Assembly (NCBI GenBank): GCA_015680905.1
Contig: CM027379.1
Location: 98,569,001-98,633,000, forward strand
Direction: 5' to 3'
Length of the DNA stretch: 64,000 nucleotides
DNA from: Coptis chinensis
Taxonomy: Eukaryota > Streptophyta > Magnoliopsida > Ranunculales > Ranunculaceae
A program made the position numbers and the translations under genes. Positions 38,401 to 48,414 of the stretch are shown here, in pieces (position 1 is the first letter of the stretch; the number at the start of each line of letters is the position of its first letter). The notes under the pieces are model-generated. The model was not told the origin of the DNA and searched no databases. It worked only from the letters and a program-made list of their open reading frames with translations.

Positions 38401-38868
38401 CAAACTTTGATGGTTTCATCTCGTTTTCGAAGTTTCAAACTGTTTTTAATGCTTAAATTCAAATCCAAATTCAATAAAGTTTAATAAAACGGATGGCACG
38501 AAGTCCAATACAACGGATAATAAACGATATCAATACACATAAAACCATAAGTTCGGTGAAATAGCAAAATAACTACTCACCAGATGAACGGCTCCTACAC
38601 AATTTCTCCGAGTCCGAGCCATCGCTCCACACCCTCCGTAAATCCAAATTTTCATCTCTGCCTCCATTTTCATTATTTTATTTTTCTCTGAACCCTATTT
38701 TCTAGAAAAATGTGTTTATATACTTGGGTCCGAAACCCAAGCCCAACACCGACTCGGGCCCAAAAACCAGGCCCACGTATCCCGAGTCCAATCCGACGAA
38801 TTTTTAAAATAAATAATTTAATTAATTAATAAATAGAAAAATACGTATTTAAAAATACGGGCGTTACA
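35409..38868 (-). repeat. 5' LTR (in minus orientation) of the Tekay/Del-type element
   Basis: About 3460 bp, collinear with 30083-33533. Its inner edge (AATCACACACTC) is a worn version of TGTCACACCCCG. The outer edge ACGGGCGTTACA is followed directly by TGCAA. The minus-strand TATA box is at 38715-38722. Confidence 0.87.
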
Positions 38869-38873
38869 TGCAA

Positions 38874-40469
38874 GCTATGTACTGGTGCTGCTTAAGCAAG
38901 AGCTGTATCTTTTTTTTCTGTACATTTTCTTTCGAATGTGAGCACCTTGATGTTTAGTGGTCATTATTTGTTTTTACCATTAATTGATAGTATGGTTGAT
39001 ACAACGTTATTCCCTACGCATTTATATCTTTTGGCTTTTGAAAATTCAACTTTTTAATCTCTATATACTTTTTTTTGTGTTTAATTGAATTGCTGACAAA
39101 AACTTGATGGAGAAGGGAATTATTCTAATAGTTTTTCGTAATATGTTCAAGGGGATAAGGCTTCAAAGTGGAAGTTGGTGTTCTATCACATTGCTTGCAT
39201 TGACTCATCGAAGGTTTATTTTCTAACCTTTTTCTTAGTCCATTCGAATTGTTTGTTGTTGTTTAGTCTATATAGTGAAACTTGCTCTAATCTCATAAGG
39301 TTCTGAGAAGAATCTCAAGTACATATCTATAATTAACCTGTTGGAATGAATTATTCAATGATTTTTTCTCTCTCTTTATAGTGTATTGATCAGTTCCTCT
39401 TTAGTTACAACCTGCTGGTTCTGGTATCTTGTAATTTCAATTACTTATTTGGACTTTTAAGGCTTATGGGTACTTGATTAGTGGAGTCTACTCACTGAAG
39501 TGATTTCTTATTTTTCTTTGTGTAGTTACTAAATTGGATGGAAGTTGGGATTTTCAGCAACAAGGCTTTCTGATGGTTATTCAGACTTCAAAATGAGCTT
39601 TGTACATCATAGAGGAGTAAATAAAAAAGTTGTTGACACTGTTTTTCTTTTTCTTCCAGTAATTGAAATGAGAAACCCGAGCACAAATTTATATGCAATC
39701 TTTCCTAAAAAAATCGCTTGTTGAGCGCTATACTATTTTTTGAGGAAATCAAGGCCACTTAGCTGCCGCCTTGTTTTGTTGCACATGATGTAAACTCCTT
39801 ATCCTTTTATATTATTCTACAATGCAAAAATTTCTTCTAGTCATAGTGATTAAATATTATTGCAAATATTCATATTACTACTTGTTTATGGTCCAATTTT
39901 ATCGTTCTATAAGTTAAGTTTTTGTTATCTTTCAGGAGAAAAGGGAAGGGTTGGGTGCTACTTGTGCAAAAAAAGTGGTAGAATACCAATTTTGGTAACC
40001 TGAGAAGAAATTCTTCCAAAAGACTTCCGTTTCTTTATTTTATCTTTCTTTCAGTCCTATATATATTTTGGCAACATACAAACTAACGTTCTTTTTTTTT
40101 ATTAAATTTTCAGACAAATAAACTTTTCCTTATGAAGACCCGCATATCTTCTGATATTAGGTCAAGTTCTAATCAAGTGTGTTCACTTCTCCAAGATAGT
40201 AGGGCTGACAACGCTCAAGATGTATATCATAAACGTGTGGATATGAGGACTTGGGATTGGGATGTTAAATTTTGATTTTATGGAGTACATTTTTGACTAT
40301 CCAAAATTTTGGATGTCTTTTTGCAATGGATTAGGATATTAGAATTGAAATGCTGTTTTGGATGAGTGATTTCTAATATATGTATTGATTCTTCATTTTT
40401 TGGACAACTTATACCACATGTGGTTTATTTACTAGTTTACAGTGCAGCTTAAAATCATATTTTGATTAT
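38874..40469. other. AT-rich intergenic sequence, no identified gene
   Basis: No protein family recognised. Some short stretches look like exons between splice-like sites. One is about 39150-39213 (GDKASKWKLVFYHIACIDSSK between AG and GT); another is about 39381-39422. No reading frame joins them convincingly. They may be remnants of a gene interrupted by the LTR element at 30083-38868, or chance. Confidence 0.3.
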
Positions 40470-40772
40470 TTTTTTGTCATGGTTTTAACTGAATTGTACT
40501 CAAAACATCACCTTTTGTCATTGTTTTGATTATAATTATTACTGTTTCACCATAAACGTCACAAAAGACTGGTTTTATGGTGACTGTTTTTAAGTTTTTG
40601 TCACTGTTTTTTTTTTGGTAGGCAAGCTTCTCTTGAAAAACTATTTGTGGCGGTTTTGGGAAAAAAATAAATGACCCCACTCCATCACGGTTTTGGAAAA
40701 AAAAACGACAACAAAAGTCTTTTGTTTTGTCACTGTTTATAATAGTTATATAAAGCCTTTTTTCTTGTAGTG
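40470..40772. mobile_element. CACTA transposon right end (partial)
   Basis: Ends TTTTTTCTTGTAGTG, the reverse of the classic CACTACAAGAAAA terminus. The preceding 300 bp repeat GTCACTGTTTT and ACGGTTTTGG-like units in the style of CACTA subterminal repeats. I found no matching CACTACAAG start to the left in the window, so this is probably a truncated end. Confidence 0.55.
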
Positions 40773-41535
40773 AAAGGAAATGACTTGTATTGAAATTATG
40801 ACTTAAATGGAATTAATGAAGTAAAACTTGGTTTTGAATAAAAAGCATTGAGTAGAGATTGCAAAAAACACAAGAGCTTGAATAAAAACTTGTATTGAAG
40901 AACGTGAATAACAACTTGAATTGAAAACTTGATAAAGAACAAAAAAGAAAATAAAGCAAATAAAAACTTGAAAGTAAAGGACTTGGAATGAAAAACTATA
41001 CTACTCCTACATGACCATAGATTAAGTCTAGGTGCTCTATCTCCTCTCACTTTTTGGTTTATATACTACACCTTTTCCAAGTTATAGATTTGCCCTCCTC
41101 CCTTAGATTTAAGCCACCTCATGAGTTTGCTTTATGCTTTCTCTAGATGCAAGACACCTCATGAGTTATTTTTTTCCTTTATTTTTTATGTTTTTTACTT
41201 TTGCTTTTGGTTTTCTTCTTGAGCAAGCTTTGGTTATGCAAGGCTACTTTTGAGTCAAGGCCATAAACTTCAATATTTTGGGTTTGGGTCATTGACCGTT
41301 GATTTTGACTTTGACTTTAACTTTTCAGCATTTTCTCCTGCAAGCTAGAGTCTTCATAACAAGCATTAGTAGAGCTTCTTTTGGCACTAAAATGCATCTT
41401 TTACAATAAGTGGTCTGAAAAGGCATGTATCCTACAAATGACAGTAAAAGCTATGAGTTGTTTGTTCAATGAGCATAAGAATGACATACTTGTAGCATTG
41501 TAAAGGTAATAAAACACACATTTGGGGTCTGATCA
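40773..41535 (-). repeat. Partial gypsy-type LTR, minus strand (fossil)
   Basis: On the minus strand it begins at 41535 with TGATCAG, continues ACCCCAAATGTGTGTTTTATTA, carries a TATA box (TATATAAACC, about 41057-41070 on +), and has several TCAATACAAGT repeats. The first about 250 bp match 61940-62180 in the opposite orientation. It stops at the CACTA end at 40772. The other LTR is not recognised. Confidence 0.6.
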
Positions 41536-41920
41536 GTGGACAACTGAACTTGAATTTAAGAGTTGAACTACACATTTGTCAACTGAAACAAAGATGTTAG
41601 GGATAGCTACGATTTTATACCTTTTAAAAAAGTAAACCGTGTCTCATCCCTATTTAACAACCATTTTTGTGTCCATCAATGTGTAATATATCTATTAGAC
41701 TGCTAAGGATGATATGCTATTTGTTTTATAACCTATTTTACATGTATTACTTTCTAACAATAATTTTTGTACCAAATGGAGATGCATAACCATTCTGATA
41801 TTACTAAAGAGCGGAATCCAATAATTAAAATGGCGACCATCACAACCTAGGATAATAGATCTTGCTCAGGACCTTTGGTTAGTTTCTGCATAGAATACAG
41901 TCATGGAATTGTGAAAGGAA

Positions 41921-42334
41921 GTGCCAATGAGGGGGAGGGGGGAGGGGGTTTACATTTTCAAATGTGGGAAATATTTACTTTTATTTTGCCGTTATTTTAT
42001 TTTAAAGTTTTCTTTAGAAAATGTCAATGGTACCAGCGGCATTAGAGGATCTTTACTATATGTAAGTATAAATAATGAAAACATAGAGTTTGAAGAGTTT
42101 GTTAGGTGTTTTATATCTCTTGGATATATATTGGCTCATATGATGGACTTAAGAAGACATTTTAAGGAGGTGGGAAGTTGTAGAATGGATAAGCTATGGA
42201 ATGATGGACTGAAGATGAAATTTGGGAATAGCATCTTTGAAGTGAATACATACACTTTAATTGATTGGGAATATGGGTCAAGTCTCTTGAAGGAACCAAC
42301 CTTTATATACAATTGCAACTATGTAACCAAATGA
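41921..42334 (+). CDS. Hypothetical open frame of 137 codons, unrecognised
   Basis: An ATG frame ending TGA at 42332-42334. After residue 30 the peptide looks protein-like (GIRGSLLYVSINNENIEFEE, FVRCFISLGYILAHMMDLRR, charged and aliphatic mix) but I recognise no domain, signal peptide or membrane segment. The start overlaps a purine/G-rich tract (about 41928-41947) that is unlikely to be coding, so a true start, if any, may be later or in an upstream exon. No neighbour suggests a function. It may be a fragment of an unknown gene or a chance frame. Confidence 0.2.
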   Translation: MPMRGRGEGVYIFKCGKYLLLFCRYFILKFSLENVNGTSGIRGSLLYVSINNENIEFEEFVRCFISLGYILAHMMDLRRHFKEVGSCRMDKLWNDGLKMKFGNSIFEVNTYTLIDWEYGSSLLKEPTFIYNCNYVTK

Positions 42335-42415
42335 ACTCGGAAGAATCATGTTAGTTGCATATTATGCACCCCTTTAATTGTGCAACGTGAATTTTTTTCT
42401 TTATTTGTTAAGTAA

Positions 42416-42565
42416 TATAAGAGTTAGTTTGACTTACCTCCCCCCACATTACTAGTTGCAATTAGTATTTGGGGGGTTACGAGATGATTTTTTTTTTCCG
42501 ATGAAGAAACATGACCGTTGGAACTTACAAATGGTGGTGGGGTAAATCTAACTAACCCTTTATAA
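42416..42565. repeat. Foldback MITE, about 150 bp
   Basis: Left end ATAAGAGTTAGTTTGACTTACC pairs with the inverse of the right end GGTAAATCTAACTAACCCTTTAT, giving about 25-bp imperfect terminal inverted repeats. Superfamily not assigned. Confidence 0.6.
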
Positions 42566-43138
42566 TAATGCTACCTTAATGTTTTTATCTTTGCCATGTT
42601 CAGTAGTGACAACATTAATGCATTCAAGATTTAGAGCAAGGATGAGTGAAAGTGAGAATGAAATGTTAATAAGTGAGATAGCTAGCCTAGCCTAATTTAG
42701 ATTATCTTGACATCTAAGTAACATTTTAACAAAAATGTAGTTAGTGCATGATTTAAGTGTCCCATTATCTTTGAAATTTATAACTTTATGGATTATACAT
42801 ATCAACTACAATAATCAGTGAGGTAGGTTATCATAGTTCGCTCCACAAGAGTACAAAGGATAGTCTTCTCTAAGCTGATAGCATAATCCATTAAGGTGAT
42901 TCATAACTACTATAAAGATGATACAAAGTATATATCATTGATAATGCTATATGATTTTTATCGAGTTTAGTCTTAGCATAGACTAGAATGCAAGGTGGGC
43001 ATTAAATCTTTTATGATGGAGCATCTCCATATATATGCTGGAAGTATGTGTGCTGCTACACCTTACTCATGTTAGTGTATATAGGTGAAGTGCTAGATTA
43101 TTTCTAAACCATTATATTTGTTGATTTATATGTTTTTT

Positions 43139-43644
43139 CCCCAGTGTTCTAAAAATCAATCTAGGCAGTTTGTAGGGGCTCAACGGTGCCCAATTGACTC
43201 GCCTAGGCCCAAGTTGTTTAAAAAATATGTGGACATATTAGGTGGGTCTAGGCGGACTAATCGATGTGGACATATTAGGCGGGTCTAGGCGGACTAATCG
43301 GCCTCTAGGCGGTGTTAAGTTTTTTTTTTTTGGAATGATCAAATGTCGAAAATTAAAGACCCATGCAGGCTTAAGATTTGAATGAGTTTAAAAGACTAAA
43401 GTCCAATGTAAATTATATGAAGTCGGTCTTCTTCTACTATTACGCATTTTTGTAATAAGTATCTTTGTTTGTGTTTATGTTTTGAGTTATGGTAAATGAT
43501 TTTCTTCATTTCTTGTAGTATAGGTGTGTATTATATATATTATAAGATATATTAGGAAAAAAAACCAACGCCTAGCCCGTCTGCCTAGAAGGCCTAGGCG
43601 CTCTCCCACCACACGACTACCCCCTAGCGTTTTTTAGAACATTG
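43139..43644. repeat. hAT-like MITE, about 505 bp
   Basis: Terminal inverted repeats CAGTGTTCTAAAAA (left, 43142) and TTTTTTAGAACATTG (right, to 43644). A T-rich 8-bp target duplication (TGTTTTTT, 43131-43138 and 43643-43650) is possible. Internally it carries the CTAGGCGG-type motifs common in this plant MITE group. A segment of about 38 bp, TGTGGACATATTAGG..GGGTCTAGGCGGACTAATCG, occurs twice in a row (about 43230-43305). Confidence 0.75.
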
Positions 43645-43650
43645 TTTTTT

Positions 43651-44600
43651 TTGTATATGATCAGTAGTATAGATGGCTTGATACATAATTAAATAATATC
43701 CATGTTACATTAATCTTAAAGACTGTTTGAGTATTGATTTTGGCATTTTGATGTTTATGTGCTTTTGTTTCGCGTATGTGTGAGGCTTTTTTATGGTTGA
43801 ACTCGGAATCGCCTTCAATTCACAATTGATGAGTTCCAGGTATTCATCCTTATAACATTTTCCTATTACAGAGTTATTAAGGAAAATGTCCATTGTGGCA
43901 TTTATTGTTAAAACCATGATTGTTGACTTTGGAAATTTTTGCAACACGTTGAATTTTATTCTTTTTTGTGCTTTAAGTGGAAAAAGAGTTTATGCTACAA
44001 CACAAATCCATCTTTGATGCCAATCTAAAACAAAGTGGTGTGCCAAAAACCATAGAGACTGTTGGAATCATCTACTTTCTTGCATAACAAAATAGATGAA
44101 GATGAAATAATGGGATTCAAGGCTGACAATTGATCAAGAGTTGAAAGTTGAAGATTTCAAATTCATTAAAGGAAGAGCTCCAATATCAAGCATTTGTCAA
44201 TTGTTGCTCAGGTAGGTACCACGGTCAATAACATGGTGACCTTTGGGTTGATGTAAGCAGACCAAATTTGATATTATTGTTATATCAAAATTGTGTTAAA
44301 CTTCAAACGATATTAATGTATTTTTTTAATTTCAGATAGAGAAGGACAAGTTGTTTCTCTTCTGCATAATTAAAAGTATTTTTTTTTCTATTAATTTCCA
44401 CGTGCAAATTTTCTTTGGTTTTTAAAATTACAATACGATTGAATATGAGAACTACAATGACATGGGATATTAAGAACTATCGCATGAGAATGGAGAAATA
44501 AATCAATTTTATATTCATTAATTAAATTTAATAAAAATACATAAAAACAACACTCGTTTAAATTAAAGTGAGTCATCAATTTAAGTGACGTCCGAGTTTA
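43651..44600. other. Intergenic, no gene recognised
   Basis: AT-rich DNA with only short open frames and no recognised domain on either strand. Confidence 0.4.
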
Positions 44601-44840
44601 AAATCCAATTTTTTTTACACTTCTCTATTGGGGACTATAGAGTGTGGATATTTATAATACAATAGTATGCAATTGGAGTTGTAAAATCCTAATGGCACCT
44701 AGCTACGTGGAACATATGTGGAGGTGTAATTTTACACCCCCAAAAAAATTAGAGATGCCCTTAGAAAGAGTTTTTTGACACTTACAGTTTAAACGTTACA
44801 CTCTATATATACGGTTTACACCCCCCATTGGGAATGCCCT
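44600..44840. repeat. MITE-like dispersed repeat, copy 1
   Basis: Contains CTATTGGGGACTATAGAGTG, then GGAGGTGTAATTTTACACCCCC, and ends TTTACACCCCCCATTGGGAATGCCCTTAG. The same string order recurs at about 60445-60625, and the TTACACC..CCCATTGG..ATGCCC end recurs near 60110-60150. The ends resemble GGGCATCTCCAATGGGG-type plant MITEs. Confidence 0.5.
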
Positions 44841-45141
44841 TAGGCAGTTTTCACCATGTACTTGTTAGCCAACTCTTTTTTCTATTTCATATACATAAAA
44901 TCTGACTTGGCTAAATATTTGCTTATATTGCAAATCCATAGTTGCTTAATTTGATGATGTGGAATCCCACTTAAGTAAATTGATGTGTTTGAATCTTGAC
45001 GGACCCTATGACAATGATCTAAAGGCTCAAATAAAACGTCAATAAAAACTAAACATAACAGGTGGCACCTTTTGGACCATTAAGATTACTTAATCTAATG
45101 GTCATTGTTATCTTCTTCCTCCTTATTTTCCTTCAACCTAA

Positions 45142-45414
45142 TCAATAATAACACCCAGAACACTAACAACTACCAAGAAACAGAGATTCCCACTCGGACC
45201 ACTAAAGAAGATAATGAAACTAGACCAAAACATAAAGAAGGTAACATCAAAAGCCCTTTTATTAGTATCTCTATCTAATGATCTCTTTCTTAAATTTCTT
45301 GTCGAGAAAACATCTGAATTTGCTTTTGAGAATAAACGAAAGATTATCAAACTATCTAAGCTTCAGGAGGCGTTGTATAACAGAAAGATTATCAAACTTA
45401 AGAGCATAGAATAA
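45142..45414 (+). pseudogene. DPB3-1/NF-YC10-like histone-fold protein fragment
   Basis: Proteins of this family have an H2A-like histone fold, pair with NF-YB/DPB4-type partners and act in DNA polymerase epsilon or in transcription. The frame reads QRFPLGPLKKIMKLDQNIKK, VTSKALLLVSLSNDLFLKFL, VEKTSEFAFENKRKIIKLS, which follows the family pattern FPIGRVKKIMKLDxxINKV, ALxLVSxSTELFLxFLAEKS, KRKTVKLxHL across the whole fold. The upstream frame is open to a TAA at 45139 but has no ATG before 45214, inside the fold. Downstream it ends at a TAA after a short duplication of AGAAAGATTATCAAACT, so the C-terminal part is missing. Probably a decayed copy; a single exon of a larger gene is possible. Confidence 0.65.
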
Positions 45415-46331
45415 TATAATTCAATTTTTCATGATGAACTATCTGATCTTGGTTATGGCAATTTTAGAATTTTCACATAAGATCACATATTGTGTATTGG
45501 TTTGTGGATGCTGATAATATGATACCGATTTATGTGTTACCATGGGAAAAAACGTGGCTACCTTTTTTTAGGTTGTGGGGGAGGGGGTTTAATTCAGCAG
45601 ATTTCCCATAAAATTTCCACTTGTTTAAAAAATATGACTTATGTTTCATGTAGATTGGTGAATCATTCAAAAGTTCCCCTCATAAAATTGAAGAAATCTC
45701 GAATGTGTTCTTTAATCTTCCGAACTTTACATTAAAATAAAAAAAATAGAAACAGAATGAAACAAGATATAGTAGAATTCTCTTTCTATGAATCTTTTTT
45801 TTTATTGATAGAATTATCTTTCTATGATAAGACAATGAAAATTACATTGCAATACAATCATGAAAATTTGTTCCACCACCAACACAGTAAGATTCAGAAC
45901 ATTGGCGAACAAATAGCTTCCTTGTGACCATATTGTTCCTAAACCATATTGTTGCTTATATGTGCCCCAATGTCTACATCTGTGGTACCAAAGAACAAAC
46001 AAAGATCCATTTCCTAAATTAAGAACACGTCCAAAACAAGTGACAACAATATCTAAACCTTGGACTGGGATGAATGATGATGAACTTTATCAAATTAAAT
46101 TTAGGGTTAGGGTTTGGATGATTTTAGAGGTTTGGATTTACTTTTGCTCTTATTTATAGACCCATAATAGACATCCGTTTCAATTTAGAAGTTTGGAAAC
46201 GCGTTTTCTTGCCACACTGGGCTTGTTTGTGCGTATGTTGACAGTGGCCGGTATTGGTCCACGTGTCTCATAGCCTCTCATGCTCTAGCCACATTATCGA
46301 GTTTTAGAAAACTAGCCTTTAAGCCCTACCC
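45415..46331. other. Intergenic, no gene recognised
   Basis: Only short open frames without recognised domains. A G-rich stretch (TTGTGGGGGAGGGGGTTT) lies near 45575. Confidence 0.4.
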
Positions 46332-46349
46332 GGCTAGTTAAGAACTTAA

Positions 46350-46710
46350 GACTAAAACACTCAAATGGGCAATGTACTATTCAAAATGTATACTTTGGAC
46401 CAATATACGCACTAGTTTTTTGTACCGGCCTATTTATGCAATGTACTATCTCAATTTAACTAATTGATACAAAGACTCTAATTCAGGCCAAATTAGATTG
46501 CCGGAGTGATGATGTGTTAGGTGAAGTGTGACGTGGAATCAACTGTGGAGTTTTATTATTTTTTAGCCGTGGAAAAAACACAGCAAATTTAAAAACTTTA
46601 TTACACATCATCTAATTAAAGCCACGAGCTTGTTTTCCCCCCTTTTCTCATTACATGAGATCATTTCCCTCCAAATTGCAAAACACATAAACCCTAAATT
46701 GAAGAAAAAA
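46350..46710 (+). repeat. Left terminal inverted repeat of the 2.4-kb MULE
   Basis: Matches the reverse complement of 48415-48756 nearly throughout. Shared strings include ATGCAATGTACTATCTCAAT, CAGGCCAAATTAGA and AAAAAACACAGCAAATTTAA. The similarity ends after CATGAGATCATTTCCCTCC. Confidence 0.85.
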
Positions 46711-46849
46711 AAACCCCTAAAATCAAAGGTGAAGCACTAGTTGAATTAGCAGTTCCAATTCAGGAGTCACAGATAGGAAAAGGAAGAGGGGGGAGAAATG
46801 AAATTGAACATTCATCTGACTTGTCATCTCAAGCACCAGCTAATAGATG

Positions 46850-47022
46850 AAGAAACGACAAGCACCCACTCAAGGACTAGTGGTATCCACTCAACCAACA
46901 ATTGCGTCCACTCAAGCAACACAACAATCACAGTACCAAGCAATAGAAGCATTTACTGAAGCCACGTACAGGTCCAATAACAATCAGCCATTCAAAGGAA
47001 GGCTTGGAAGTGATATGTGATA
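46850..47022 (+). pseudogene. Possible transposase C-terminal remnant (low-complexity)
   Basis: A frame (ATG 46849 to TGA about 47022) encodes MKKRQAPTQGLVVSTQPTIA and then STQATQQSQYQAIEAFTEAT, basic and rich in Q/S/T. The stretch just before it has GKGRGGRNE. This is the composition of plant MuDR transposase C-termini (GRGRG... then S/T/Q-rich), so it may be a remnant of the mother element. No conserved domain is present, so the call is weak. Confidence 0.25.
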
Positions 47023-47360
47023 GGTGGTTAGGCACTTTGATCTAGGGTCTTTGTTATGTGTCTTAAGCATTTTGTGTTAAGAATATCTTGTTGTTTTCTT
47101 AGGCATTCTATTTGTTTTTTTGGTATTTTGATGTTAGTATTTTAATGTCAGACAAAATTAGATTTTTGGTGGTCTTTGTTGGTTCTGTCAGAATGTATTG
47201 ACAATATATTTGACCAAGAATGCTTGCAATATCTTGTAAATTGGCGACATTGACTTACCTACTGCACATTCCAACACCACTCTTTACTCGTATAAAATGA
47301 CCTCATCACTCCTCCATTCTTCACACATTCTCTTGCATTCTAATTTTATTCCCTTGTAGT

Positions 47361-47576
47361 ATGGCTTCTTCTTCTCACAATAACATCTTCGATAATACTG
47401 ATGTTAAATGCTTGCTTAGGTTTGGTAATAGCAACTTCAACAATGAGGAAAAACATATCCTAAAGATGTATATAGACAGCATGGTTGGGCAACACTGCAC
47501 TATAGAAATGAACCTTAACCATCTCAAGATAATGAAGAAGCAGATCAAGGAAAATCGGTTGGCCAATAAAGATTGA
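47361..47576 (+). CDS. Hypothetical 71-codon protein inside the MULE
   Basis: Starts at MASSSHNNIFDN in a good plant start context (GTAGTATGGCTTCT; A at -3, G at +4) and ends NRLANKD TGA. The second half (EEKHILKMYIDSMVGQHCT, HLKIMKKQIKENRLANKD) is helical and basic. No domain recognised. It is inside the 2.4-kb MULE, on the opposite strand to the GRF fragment. It could be the first exon of a captured gene or an accessory frame. Confidence 0.3.
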   Translation: MASSSHNNIFDNTDVKCLLRFGNSNFNNEEKHILKMYIDSMVGQHCTIEMNLNHLKIMKKQIKENRLANKD

Positions 47577-47934
47577 GTTGGTGGGTCTGTTGGTGCGTGG
47601 TTGCAATGTCCTAGTTTATGTCTTGAGTTTTTGTTTTCCTGCAAGTGTATTTGTTTTTTTTTTCCTCAAGCAACTAAACTATCTATTTTTGAGTCATTGT
47701 CTTTCTTTTGTAAGTTGAGTCCTTGTCTTTATTCTGTAAGTTGGTTGTGCCTTTAATGGAAGACGTCTTATGTTTGATTGTCTTTGTTGTTAGACTTTGA
47801 TTATCTGTTTTATAAAAATGACAATAAAAATCGATCAAAATAATTGAGATTTATTTAAACAAGAACAACAAACACAATCCATTCAAATAGAAGAAAACAA
47901 CACATGATACATAATGTAAATTATAACACACAAA

Positions 47935-48300
47935 ATGACCCAATTCTTTTGTTTGACCTCAACATCCAACTTCTTCTTCAATTGAATCACATTTGCTTGT
48001 TCTATCTTGAGTTTTCCTTCAATTCGTTGCAACTATTTTTCTGCAATTGGTTAATTTCTTGAAGTTGGTCGTTGGTCCTCAATAAAAAAAATCAATCTGT
48101 TCATGTGGATTGATCACTCTCTGCTTGATTTGTCCATTTTATCAAGTACCGAACAAAAATAACCACAGAACACTGGTGTATTATAATTTGGGCAGCGCGC
48201 CATATAATTTTTTACCAGCATTTGATGTAGTTCCACCAACTACTATTGGTGCTAGAGAGCCACAATAATAGCAGGGACAAGAATTGATTGAGCTCAAAGG
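47935..48300 (-). pseudogene. GRF-type zinc-finger protein fragment
   Basis: The minus strand encodes SCPCYYCGSLAPIVVGGTTS, NAGKKLYG, then, after a small frame slip, CPNYNTPVFCGYFCSVLDKM. This is the GRF zinc-finger pattern (CxC..C...NpGRxFygCP....CgyFxWxD), with K in place of R at NAGKK and a disturbed tryptophan position. Downstream a basic coiled-coil-like tail (RIEGKLKIEQANV, IQLKKKLDVEVKQK) is normal for plant GRF proteins found in transposon settings. The slip lies in GGCGCGCTGCCC (about 48190-48201), where GGCTGCCC would be expected, and there is a stop before the tail. GRF fingers bind single-stranded nucleic acid in the better known members. Broken. Confidence 0.6.
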
Positions 48301-48414
48301 CACGCCTTTACAAGAAAACAAGCAAAAAACAAAAAAATGATAAAAAGTGGTAAAATAATATATCAATCTGAAGATAGTTTAGGAGTTTTTTAAATTTAGG
48401 GTTTTCATGTTTTT

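Larger units (their letters stand above)
30083..38868 (-). mobile_element. Tekay/Del-type LTR element without coding region (LARD-like, fossil)
   Basis: Two 3.45-kb LTRs flank a 1.88-kb interior, and a 5-bp target duplication TGCAA is intact on both sides (30078-30082 and 38869-38873). The minus orientation follows from several signals: the minus-strand LTR begins TGTAACGCCCGTATTTT, has a TATA box (TATATAAACAC) and a CAGGTGAGT splice-donor-like site, and ends GTGTGACA. A degenerate initiator-Met primer site (TATCGAGC) then follows at about 35390-35402. Before the other LTR comes the Del-type end, GGGACGAGATTCTTTTGAG. No gag or pol is present. It is a non-autonomous or internally deleted derivative of the Tekay/Del group (inference). 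The two LTRs share long identical runs, implying moderate age. Confidence 0.85.

Noticed and set aside
38880-39600. Multi-exon gene joined to the MEKLAKTETP frame at 29654 across the LTR element
   Set aside because: Splice-like borders are present but no exon matches a known family and the frames do not join consistently.
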